Shown here piece by piece: positions 1-6,141 of a stretch of 7,568 nucleotides of DNA. The stretch lies in contig CAMDLJ010000120.1 in assembly GCA_945901665.1 (NCBI GenBank), positions 1-7,568 of the forward strand. Direction: 5' to 3'. The DNA comes from Bordetella parapertussis. Its GTDB lineage: Bacteria; Pseudomonadota; Gammaproteobacteria; Burkholderiales; Burkholderiaceae. How positions within the stretch are numbered: the first letter of the stretch is position 1; every line of letters begins with the position of its first letter. Below the pieces are notes generated by a model. The model ran no database searches and was not told the DNA's origin. It was given only the letters and a program-made list of their open reading frames with translations. Both the position numbers and the translations under genes were made by a program.

Positions 1-893
1 CCCACATGGATGGTCCAGGCCCGCACCTCTTTCACGCCGGCGGTGAAGTAAGTTTGCAAGCCCAGCAAGGTATAGGCCGAGCGGATCAAGCGGTTCAAGC
101 CGGGCTCGGTTTGGCCCAGTTCGGCCAAAAACATATCGCGGTCTTCGTCACTCATCTCGCTCATCTCGGCTTCGAGCTTGGCGCAAATCGCCACCACGGG
201 TGCGTTTTGCGACTGGGCGTAGGCGGTGAGTCGGTCGAGCAAGGGGTTGTTCTCAAAACCATCTTCTGACACATTGGCCACAAACATGGCGGGCTTGGCG
301 GTGATCAGGAAAAACTGTTTGAGCAGTGGCTTTTCTTCCTTGCTGAAGTCAATGGTGCGCACCGGCTTGGTGTCGTTCAACGCGAGTTGGCATTTCTCCA
401 AAATGGCCACCAACTTGGCGGCCTCTTTGTCGCCAGAGCGCGCGGTTTTTTGAACCCGGTGCATGGCTTTTTCCACGCTGTTCAAGTCGGCCAAGCACAA
501 CTCGGTTTGGATCACTTCGATGTCAGAAATCGGGTCAACCTTGCCGGCCACGTGGATCACGTTGTCGTCTTCAAAGCAACGCACCACATTCACAATCGCA
601 TCGGTTTCGCGGATGTGGGCCAAAAACTGGTTGCCCAAACCTTCGCCGGTGCTGGCACCGGCCACCAAGCCCGCGATGTCGACAAACTCCACGATGGCCG
701 GCACGACACGCTCGGGCTTGACGATGGTCGACAGCTGCGCCAATCGCAGATCGGGCACTTCCACCACACCGACATTGGGCTCGATGGTGCAAAACGGGTA
801 GTTTTCTGCGGCGATACCGGCCTTGGTCAGGGCATTGAACAGGGTGGATTTACCGACATTGGGCAGGCCGACGATGCCGCATTTCAAACTCAT
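1..893 (-). CDS. ychF: Redox-regulated P-loop ATPase YchF (3' end cut by window edge)
   Basis: The reading frame runs unbroken from ATG at 893 to the left edge, giving 297 residues. Full-length YchF is about 363, so roughly the last 65 residues, most of the C-terminal TGS domain, lie outside. The protein is an Obg-family (TRAFAC) P-loop NTPase. The G1 loop GLPNVGKS is at residues 9-16, the switch segment [10 protein letters not shown] at 31-40 and DIAG at 72-75. The usual NKxD guanine motif is replaced by NVSE at 207-210, the YchF signature that goes with ATP rather than GTP use. The stretch [13 protein letters not shown] near the edge is also characteristic. In E. coli YchF binds ribosomes and dampens the oxidative-stress response; the same cytosolic role is inferred here. 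The start is supported by a GAGGA ribosome binding site 6 bases upstream (900-904). Confidence 0.97.
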   Translation of the reverse strand, partial: MSLKCGIVGLPNVGKSTLFNALTKAGIAAENYPFCTIEPNVGVVEVPDLRLAQLSTIVKPERVVPAIVEFVDIAGLVAGASTGEGLGNQFLAHIRETDAIVNVVRCFEDDNVIHVAGKVDPISDIEVIQTELCLADLNSVEKAMHRVQKTARSGDKEAAKLVAILEKCQLALNDTKPVRTIDFSKEEKPLLKQFFLITAKPAMFVANVSEDGFENNPLLDRLTAYAQSQNAPVVAICAKLEAEMSEMSDEDRDMFLAELGQTEPGLNRLIRSAYTLLGLQTYFTAGVKEVRAWTIHV

Positions 894-899
894 GGAAAT

Positions 900-904
900 T
901 CCTC
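900..904 (-). promoter_or_regulatory. Ribosome binding site of ychF
   Basis: On the minus strand the sequence reads GAGGA, 6 bases before the ATG at 893. It is the clearest Shine-Dalgarno match in the window and fixes the ychF start. Most other genes here have weak or no such site. Confidence 0.75.
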
Positions 905-906
905 AA

Positions 907-920
907 CCCGCAGGCGCGGG
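907..920 (-). repeat. Small inverted repeat in the ychF leader
   Basis: CCCGC (907-911) and GCGGG (916-920) are perfect complements separated by AGGC. Flanking CAA/TTG bases could extend the stem across a bulge. In ychF mRNA this 5-bp GC stem would end a few bases before the ribosome binding site and could affect access to it. There is no T-tract, so it is not an intrinsic terminator for the upstream MOSC gene. The repeat itself is visible; any role is inferred. Confidence 0.35.
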
Positions 921-955
921 GATGGTTGGGCGCACAGGTTCGCCAAAGGGGTGGG

Positions 956-981
956 ATTGTAGCCAGCGCCTTGCAAGGCAA
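956..981 (-). promoter_or_regulatory. Candidate ychF promoter with palindrome in the spacer
   Basis: On the minus strand a TACAAT -10-like hexamer lies at 961-956. A partial -35, TTGCCT at 981-976 or CTTGCC at 982-977, sits 14-15 bases upstream, which is shorter than the preferred 17. Transcription would begin near 949, giving a leader of about 55 bases. A perfect 12-bp palindrome, GCCTTGCAAGGC at 968-979, overlaps the -35/spacer region and is placed like an operator. It implies that ychF can be transcribed independently of the MOSC gene. No experimental support is available from sequence alone. Confidence 0.45.
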
Positions 982-1003
982 GTGCGCCCGTGCAGCGCCA
1001 AAG

Positions 1004-1891
1004 TCAAAGCGTGTACTGAATATCCAGCACCTGCCCGACGCGCAACACCGGTTCGGCTTCCTCGCTCACACCTTGGATGGCCATGGCATTCATGCCAAAG
1101 CTGATGGCCCCGTTCAAGCGCCGATCTTGCCGGTAGCTTTGCAGCACGTCGCTGAGCACGGGGTTGACGGCGGCGGTGTCGGGGTCCACATTGGGCATGG
1201 GGCAGCGCGAACACGGCTTGACCGGCTGCAACACCACTTGGCCGTCTTCAGCCTGCCAAGACAAGCTGCGCAGGTGGTCTTCGTCGTGTGCGGGGATGCC
1301 ACTGAGCACGATGTTGGGCCGAAAGCGGCGCAAATCGACCGCGCCATGGCCTTGGGTGGCCAAGCGCGCATTCAGGTCCTCAACCGAGGCTTGGCTGCAC
1401 ACCAAGTAAGGGTAGCCATCGCTGAACTGATTTTTCGCGGCCACGGTGCCGGTCCACTGGGTGCTGCTCAGGCGCACATGGTCTGGGTCAAAACGCGCCA
1501 AGCGCAATCGGCCCAGGGCTTTGCCTTCAGGGGTTTGGCCCAAAAAGTCGCTGAACCACTGCGAAGCCACGTCGCCCATGTCAAAAGCGGGCATGATTTG
1601 CCCCCACAGCTGAACTTTCACCGGCTCTTGCACCTCAAACAAAGCCAAATGCAAGGCCAACATGCCGGGCGCGCGCAACACCACATCGGACAAGCGCAGG
1701 CTGGGCTGGATCAGCGCCATCTGGGGCACATCGCGCTGGCTGACCATCTCGCCGTGCGCGTCCACCACCATCCAGCAGCGGTCATGGAGAAAGCCCATGT
1801 CAGTCAAGGTCGCTTCTTGGACCATCACACCGGCACAGGATTTAACGGGATAAACCCACAATTGGGAAACGGTGGCTTGGGCATCGGTCAT
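1004..1891 (-). CDS. MOSC-domain molybdenum-cofactor protein (YcbX/mARC-like)
   Basis: This 295-residue protein combines the MOSC N-terminal beta-barrel domain (about residues 8-120) with a C-terminal MOSC domain (about 140-290). Visible family motifs are YPVKSC (14-19), HDRCWMVVD (36-44), FSDGYPYLVCSQASVEDLN (155-173), RFRPNIVLSG (189-198) and CSRCPMPNVDPDT (227-239). By analogy with mARC proteins, Cys230 is the likely thiolate ligand of molybdenum. E. coli YcbX has about 369 residues and ends in a 2Fe-2S ferredoxin domain; that domain is absent here, so electrons must come from a separate partner. Related enzymes reduce N-hydroxylated compounds such as 6-hydroxylaminopurine, and a similar detoxifying role is inferred. 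A stop codon in frame 15 bases upstream and no other start make ATG 1891 the only good choice. There is no clear ribosome binding site. Confidence 0.9.
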   Translation of the reverse strand: MTDAQATVSQLWVYPVKSCAGVMVQEATLTDMGFLHDRCWMVVDAHGEMVSQRDVPQMALIQPSLRLSDVVLRAPGMLALHLALFEVQEPVKVQLWGQIMPAFDMGDVASQWFSDFLGQTPEGKALGRLRLARFDPDHVRLSSTQWTGTVAAKNQFSDGYPYLVCSQASVEDLNARLATQGHGAVDLRRFRPNIVLSGIPAHDEDHLRSLSWQAEDGQVVLQPVKPCSRCPMPNVDPDTAAVNPVLSDVLQSYRQDRRLNGAISFGMNAMAIQGVSEEAEPVLRVGQVLDIQYTL

Positions 1892-1972
1892 GGTGGCGTC
1901 GTCAAGTCAATGAACAGGGTTGAATTGTGCCTGGGCAGCTGGCTTTGAAGGGCCCACCTAGAATCACGCCCC
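1892..1972. promoter_or_regulatory. Divergent promoter region, MOSC gene / UbiH-like gene
   Basis: This 81-bp gap separates two divergent start codons and must hold promoters for both. Rightward, TAGAAT at 1959-1964 is a close -10 match ending only 8 bases before the ATG at 1973, but no good -35 is found 15-19 bases upstream. Leftward, CACAAT (minus strand, 1929-1924) with TTCAAA 14 bases further back is a weak candidate for the MOSC gene. Neither start has a clear Shine-Dalgarno sequence. The -10 match is seen directly; promoter activity is inferred. Confidence 0.4.
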
Positions 1973-3094
1973 ATGAAACCCGCATTCGATGTTTGTATCC
2001 GTGGTGCCGGCGTTGTCGGGCAAAGCTTGGGGCTGCTGTTGGCGGGCTTGCGCTTGCGGGTGGGCCTGGTCGAAGCCCATCCCAACGCAGCGGCCGATGT
2101 GCGCGCCTTTGCCCTGAATGCCGCATCCAAAAACCTGTTGCAAAGCCTGCGCTGCTGGCCCAGCACCGAGCATGCCACCCCCGTGCAACGCATGCGGGTG
2201 TGGGGCGATGGCGGCGCGCAAGTGCAATTGCCCGCGCCAACCCCTGAAGGCTTGAGTTGGATCGTTGACGTGCCCGTCCTGCAAACCCAACTGGCCCAAG
2301 CCATTCAATACCAACCCCTGATCACCATGCTCAGCGAGCCATCCAGCGCCAGCCTGACCGTGGTGTGCGAAGGCCGCCACAGCGCCAGCCGTGACCAAAT
2401 GGGCGTCACCCACGAAGTTTTGCCCTATGACCAACACGCCTTGGCCGCACGGGTGCAATGCAGCGTCCCCCACCACGGACAAGCCTTTCAATGGTTCAAC
2501 CACGAGAACGGTGAACTCGACATCTTGGCCCTGTTGCCCATGGGCGGAGAGTCTGGCCAGCAAGCGGCCTTGGTGTGGTCGCTCAGCCCCGCGCGGGCGG
2601 CCCTGCTGCAAGCCATGCCTGCGGCCGAATTTGAACAAGCCTTGCACCATGCCAGCCACGACCAATTGGGCGCTTTGTCCCTCACCAGTGAACGCCGCAG
2701 CTGGCCCTTGCTGATGGCCCGCGCCGAGCAATGGTGTGGCCATGACCGCGATGGCAACGCCTGGGTGCTGGCCGGTGACGCCGCCCACAGCGTGCACCCG
2801 CTGGCGGGCTTGGGCCTGAACCTGGGTTTGGCCGATACCCAAGCCTTGCACGATGTGCTGCAAACCCGCCAAGGCAACAACCACTGGCGGCCCTTGAGCG
2901 ACCGCCACTTGCTGCGCCAATACGAGCGCCAACGCAAGGCCGGCATGTGGCCCACCTGGGTGGCTTGCGACGGCTTGCAGCGTTTGTTTGCCCACCCCCA
3001 TGCGCTGGCCAAAGACCTGCGCCAATGGGGCATGAAAAACTTTGACACCATCCCACCCTTGAAACAATGGGTGATTCAACAGGCGATGCAATGA
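1973..3094 (+). CDS. UbiH/UbiF/VisC/COQ6-family FAD-dependent monooxygenase
   Basis: This 373-residue flavoprotein has an N-terminal Rossmann dinucleotide motif, RGAGVVG (residues 10-16), followed by DVRAFALNAASKNLL (42-56), which matches the DxRAxAL signature of the ubiquinone-hydroxylase family. The second FAD motif is GDAAHSVHPLAGLGLNLGLAD (268-288). Members hydroxylate the ubiquinone ring at the membrane with NAD(P)H and O2; which ring position this one acts on cannot be read from sequence. Two motifs depart from the classical pattern. The usual ADG before the conserved Ser-Arg is CEG (132-134), and the Gln of HPLAGQG is Leu280. The stretch between residues 110 and 130 is also shorter than in E. 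coli UbiH. From memory, the CEG form and compact layout recur in Comamonadaceae homologues. It is the first gene of a tight four-gene run, and its TGA overlaps the next ATG. Confidence 0.88.
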   Translation: MKPAFDVCIRGAGVVGQSLGLLLAGLRLRVGLVEAHPNAAADVRAFALNAASKNLLQSLRCWPSTEHATPVQRMRVWGDGGAQVQLPAPTPEGLSWIVDVPVLQTQLAQAIQYQPLITMLSEPSSASLTVVCEGRHSASRDQMGVTHEVLPYDQHALAARVQCSVPHHGQAFQWFNHENGELDILALLPMGGESGQQAALVWSLSPARAALLQAMPAAEFEQALHHASHDQLGALSLTSERRSWPLLMARAEQWCGHDRDGNAWVLAGDAAHSVHPLAGLGLNLGLADTQALHDVLQTRQGNNHWRPLSDRHLLRQYERQRKAGMWPTWVACDGLQRLFAHPHALAKDLRQWGMKNFDTIPPLKQWVIQQAMQ

Positions 3095-3849
3095 TGAATT
3101 TGATCCAGCCCCATCCAACCCGCAGCATTACCCGCCTACAACGCGCTTTCTCTCTGGCCTTGCTGCTGGCCTGGGCCACCTGGTCGGGCATGGCTGGGGC
3201 CCAAGAGGCCGCGATCCGAAAAACCCTCAAAGATCGCATCCCTGACTTGCCCAAAATCGTGTCCATCAGCAAAACCCCGATCAACGGGCTCTACGAGGTG
3301 CTGCTGGAAGACAACGAAATTTATTACGCCGATGCCAGCGGCAACTACTTGGTGCAAGGCAGCCTGATCGATACCCGCACCAAACGCAATTTGACAGAAG
3401 AACGCAGTGAAAAACTCAATGCCATTGCCTTCAACACCCTGCCGATCAAAGACGCCATCACCATCGTGCGCGGCAATGGGCAGCGCAAGCTGGCGGTGTT
3501 TGAAGACCCCAACTGCGGCTATTGCAAACGCTTTGAGCGCGACCTGCTGAAAGTCGACAACATCACCGTTTACTTGTTTCTATATCCGATTTTGGGCGCT
3601 GACTCGTTGGATAAATCGCGAAACATTTGGTGCGCCAAAGACCCTGCCAAGACCTGGCTAGACCACATGACGCGCGACACTGCACTGCCTGTGGCCACTT
3701 GCGACAGCTCGGCCCTGGCGCGCAATATGGAATTTGGGCGCAAGCACAAAATCACTGGCACGCCCACTTTGTTGGCCCAAGATGGCAAGCGCGTGCCTGG
3801 CGCCATACCGGTGGCGCAAATTGAACAGATGATTGCAGGCAAGCCCTGA
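3091..3849 (+). CDS. dsbC: DsbC-family periplasmic thiol:disulfide isomerase
   Basis: From ATG 3091 the product has 252 residues. A signal peptide is evident: basic segment around residues 11-18, hydrophobic core at about 19-31, and an AGA/Q cleavage site after residue 37. The N-terminal dimerisation domain follows (about 38-105), then a thioredoxin-fold catalytic domain. The active site is CGYC (Cys142, Cys145), the form typical of DsbC. Cys181 and Cys204 match the spacing of the structural disulfide in E. coli DsbC, and GTPT at 223-226 supplies the cis-proline (Pro225). It should isomerise wrong disulfides in exported proteins and be kept reduced by DsbD. I chose 3091 because its ATG overlaps the preceding TGA (ATGA) with a modest AGG 7 bases upstream; a start at 3067 would add eight residues, and 3094 would remove one. 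Confidence 0.93.
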   Translation: MMNLIQPHPTRSITRLQRAFSLALLLAWATWSGMAGAQEAAIRKTLKDRIPDLPKIVSISKTPINGLYEVLLEDNEIYYADASGNYLVQGSLIDTRTKRNLTEERSEKLNAIAFNTLPIKDAITIVRGNGQRKLAVFEDPNCGYCKRFERDLLKVDNITVYLFLYPILGADSLDKSRNIWCAKDPAKTWLDHMTRDTALPVATCDSSALARNMEFGRKHKITGTPTLLAQDGKRVPGAIPVAQIEQMIAGKP

Positions 3850-3852
3850 GAT

Positions 3853-4305
3853 ATGCAACACCCTGCCCCCCACGCGCAAGGCGATATCGCCACCTTGATC
3901 CACCGTTTGGGGCACGCCGGCTTGATCCCGTTTGTGGGCCTGGCTGGGTTGATGTGGTTGGTCGAGGGAGATGTGCACGCCTTTGTCGCCATGGCCTTGA
4001 GCGCTTATGCCGCCACCATTGCTGCATTTTTAGGCGGCATCCATTGGGGCATGGGCTTGCCGCTGGACGCACCAGCGCGGCGCTTTCACCTGGTGTGGGG
4101 CGTTATCCCCTCCCTGGTGGCCTGGGTGGCCTTGCTGATGCCCGCCTTTGCCGGACTGCCTTTGTTGGCGGTGCTGTTGGCGGCCTGTTACGGGGTTGAC
4201 CGACGCAGCTGGACCCAATGGGGTTGGACCGACTGGCTGCCCATGCGTGCGCGGCTCACCGCGGTGGCGGTGTTGTCTTGTTTGCTGGGCGCTTCAGCCA
4301 CCTGA
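3853..4305 (+). CDS. DUF3429 family inner-membrane protein
   Basis: This 150-residue hydrophobic protein has about five predicted membrane segments (roughly residues 20-37, 43-62, 78-96, 98-114 and 131-147). The motif AYAATIAAFLGGIHWGMGL at 51-69 is the hallmark I associate with DUF3429, a family with no established function. A cluster of Arg and Trp residues (117-129) lies in a loop before the last segment. It begins three bases after the dsbC stop and ends six bases before the M61 gene, so it is very probably co-transcribed and translationally coupled. There is no clear ribosome binding site. Its position suggests a role at the cytoplasmic membrane connected with envelope upkeep, but that is only inference from neighbours. 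Confidence 0.82.
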   Translation: MQHPAPHAQGDIATLIHRLGHAGLIPFVGLAGLMWLVEGDVHAFVAMALSAYAATIAAFLGGIHWGMGLPLDAPARRFHLVWGVIPSLVAWVALLMPAFAGLPLLAVLLAACYGVDRRSWTQWGWTDWLPMRARLTAVAVLSCLLGASAT

Positions 4306-4311
4306 ACCGAC

Positions 4312-6120
4312 ATGGCTGCCACCCGAAACCGCGCCGCCCCACCGGCCGCCGTGCACTTTGAAGTGCAAGCCCATGCCTGGGCCGCCCATGTGTTTGACAT
4401 CACCTGCACCATTGCCCAACCGGCCGCCCAACAACGGGTACAACTGCCGGTGTGGATTGCCGGCAGCTACATGGTGCGTGAGTTTTCCAAGCAATTGTTT
4501 GATGTGCGTGCCACGCAATCGGGCCGCAATCTGGCTGTGGTGCAAATCGACAAGGCCAGTTGGGACATCGCAGCCGATCCCAGCCAAGCCCTGGTGTTGA
4601 ACTACCGGGTGCATGCCCACGACAACTCGGTGCGCACCGCATGGCTGGATGGCACGCGCGGGTTTTTCAACGGCACCAGCCTTTTTCTGTGGGTACACGG
4701 CCAACGCGATGCCTTGCATGGCGTGCGCCTCAACCCAGATGGCACGCCTGCGGGCTGGCGCGTGGCCACCGCCTTGCTGCCCGTGCGCACCGATGCCAAA
4801 GGCTGGGGCGAGTACCAGGCCACGGATTACGACGAATTGGTCGACACACCCGTGGAATTGGGTGCGTTTTGGTCGGGCAGCTTTGAGGCCTGTGGCGTGC
4901 CGCACCGCTTTGTGGTGGCCGGCACCCCGCCCAGTTTTGATGGCGCACGCTTGCTGCGCGACGCCCAGCGCATTTGCGAAACACACATTCGCTTTTGGCA
5001 CGGCGAAGGCAAAGCCACGGGGCGCGTGGCTGCACCGGCGCACGACCGCTATGTGTTCATGCTGAACGCGGTTGACAGTGGATATGGTGGCTTGGAGCAC
5101 CGCCACAGCACTGCACTGATTGCGCAACGCAGCGATTTGCCGCGCCTGGGCGAAAACAAAACCAGTGAAGGCTACCTGACCTTGCTGGGCTTGATCAGCC
5201 ACGAGTACTTTCACACCTGGAACGTCAAACGCTTGCGGCCCCGAGGATTTGAACGCTACGACTGGGGCCGCGAAAACCACACCACCTTGCTGTGGTTTTT
5301 TGAAGGGCTGACCAGCTATTACGACGACTTGCTGCTGCGCCGCAGTGGGCTGATGGACAACACCCGTTATCTGCAGGGCTTGAACAAAACCATCAACCAG
5401 GTGTTGCAAACACCCGGCCGCCATGTGCATTCACTGGCCCAATCGAGCTTTGAGGCCTGGACCAAGTATTACCGGGCCGACGACAACACACCCAACATCA
5501 CGGTGAGCTATTACACCAAGGGGGCCTTGGTCGGCCTGTGCCTGGACTTGCGCTTGCGCCAAACGGGCCACAACCTGGACACCGTGATGCGCGGCCTGTG
5601 GCAGCGCTGCGCGGGAGGCCCGATGGACGAGGGCGACTTGCTGGCCGTGTTGCACGCCGTCAGCGGCCAAGACTGGCGCAAAACCCTGCACCGCTGGGTG
5701 CAGGGCACGGCTGATTTGCCGCTGAAAGAATTGCTCGTTGCCCATGGGGTTCAGGTGCACATCGATCCGTCCGCATGGGCTCAGCGCCTGGGCCTGCGGG
5801 TGGGCGAAGGCCCAGGCGTGCATTTGAAATTTGTGTTCACCGACGGTGCAGCGCAACGCGCGGGCATGGCCCCAGGCGACGAGTGGATCGGCATTGAGCT
5901 GCCCCCCAGCAAAGGCCATGCTGCCAGCGCATGGCGCATGCAAAAAATCGATGACTTGGGCTTGTATCTGGGGGCCGCCAAACGCTGCACCGCTTTGGTG
6001 GCGCGCGATCAGCAGTTGCTGCGCTTGCCCTTGGTGGTGCCAGCGGCCAACGACCCGCGCGTGGGCACATGGCGCTTGAGCGTGACCGACGCCACGGCGC
6101 TCAAACGCTGGCTGGACTGA
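4312..6120 (+). CDS. M61-family metallopeptidase with PDZ domain (glycyl aminopeptidase-like)
   Basis: This 602-residue protein has the M61 layout: an N-terminal beta-rich domain (about residues 10-190), a thermolysin-like catalytic domain (about 200-480) and a C-terminal PDZ domain (about 485-585, with AAQRAGMAPGDEWIGI near its start). The zinc site is HEYFH at 297-301 in the context SHEYFHTWNVKRLRP, and Glu331 in WFFEGLTSYYDD is the probable third ligand, as in M61 relatives. Members of the family include the glycyl aminopeptidase of Sphingomonas. No signal peptide or membrane segment is visible at the N-terminus, so I place it in the cytosol. It is the last gene of the plus-strand run, starts six bases after the DUF3429 stop without a Shine-Dalgarno sequence, and ends 21 bp before the convergent paaK. 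Natural substrates are unknown. Confidence 0.93.
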   Translation: MAATRNRAAPPAAVHFEVQAHAWAAHVFDITCTIAQPAAQQRVQLPVWIAGSYMVREFSKQLFDVRATQSGRNLAVVQIDKASWDIAADPSQALVLNYRVHAHDNSVRTAWLDGTRGFFNGTSLFLWVHGQRDALHGVRLNPDGTPAGWRVATALLPVRTDAKGWGEYQATDYDELVDTPVELGAFWSGSFEACGVPHRFVVAGTPPSFDGARLLRDAQRICETHIRFWHGEGKATGRVAAPAHDRYVFMLNAVDSGYGGLEHRHSTALIAQRSDLPRLGENKTSEGYLTLLGLISHEYFHTWNVKRLRPRGFERYDWGRENHTTLLWFFEGLTSYYDDLLLRRSGLMDNTRYLQGLNKTINQVLQTPGRHVHSLAQSSFEAWTKYYRADDNTPNITVSYYTKGALVGLCLDLRLRQTGHNLDTVMRGLWQRCAGGPMDEGDLLAVLHAVSGQDWRKTLHRWVQGTADLPLKELLVAHGVQVHIDPSAWAQRLGLRVGEGPGVHLKFVFTDGAAQRAGMAPGDEWIGIELPPSKGHAASAWRMQKIDDLGLYLGAAKRCTALVARDQQLLRLPLVVPAANDPRVGTWRLSVTDATALKRWLD

Positions 6121-6141
6121 CCCCTCCTCACCACGAACCCC
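6121..6141. other. 21-bp convergent intergenic gap
   Basis: Only 21 bases separate the stop of the M61 gene from the stop of paaK on the opposite strand. The gap is C-rich on the plus strand and contains no stem-loop with a T-tract, so no intrinsic terminator fits in it. Each transcript must extend into the other gene before ending. Confidence 0.85.

Noticed and set aside
387..962. Plus-strand open frame of 191 codons opposite ychF
   Set aside because: It overlaps the GTPase-fold coding region of ychF and its promoter and carries no motif of its own.
926..1948. Plus-strand open frame of 340 codons, rich in His and Gln, opposite the MOSC gene
   Set aside because: It spans the intergenic regions and the whole of a gene with conserved MOSC motifs. 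The His/Gln/Gly-rich, repeat-free product resembles an antisense translation, not a metal-binding protein.
3067..3090. Upstream in-frame ATG that would lengthen DsbC by eight residues
   Set aside because: It would put an acidic MGDSTGDA segment before the signal peptide and overlap the UbiH-like gene by 28 bases. The ATGA overlap at 3091 is a more typical arrangement.
1964..3118. Long open frame of 384 codons on the minus strand opposite the UbiH-like gene
   Set aside because: It is fully antisense to a gene with clear FAD motifs, its translation is low in recognisable structure and rich in Gly, Gln, Ala and His, and it has no family motif. Such frames arise from GC-biased codon use on the other strand.
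4294..5430. Minus-strand open frame of 378 codons opposite the M61 gene
   Set aside because: It covers the N-terminal and zinc-site coding region of a well-supported peptidase and shows no motif of its own; it is a composition effect.
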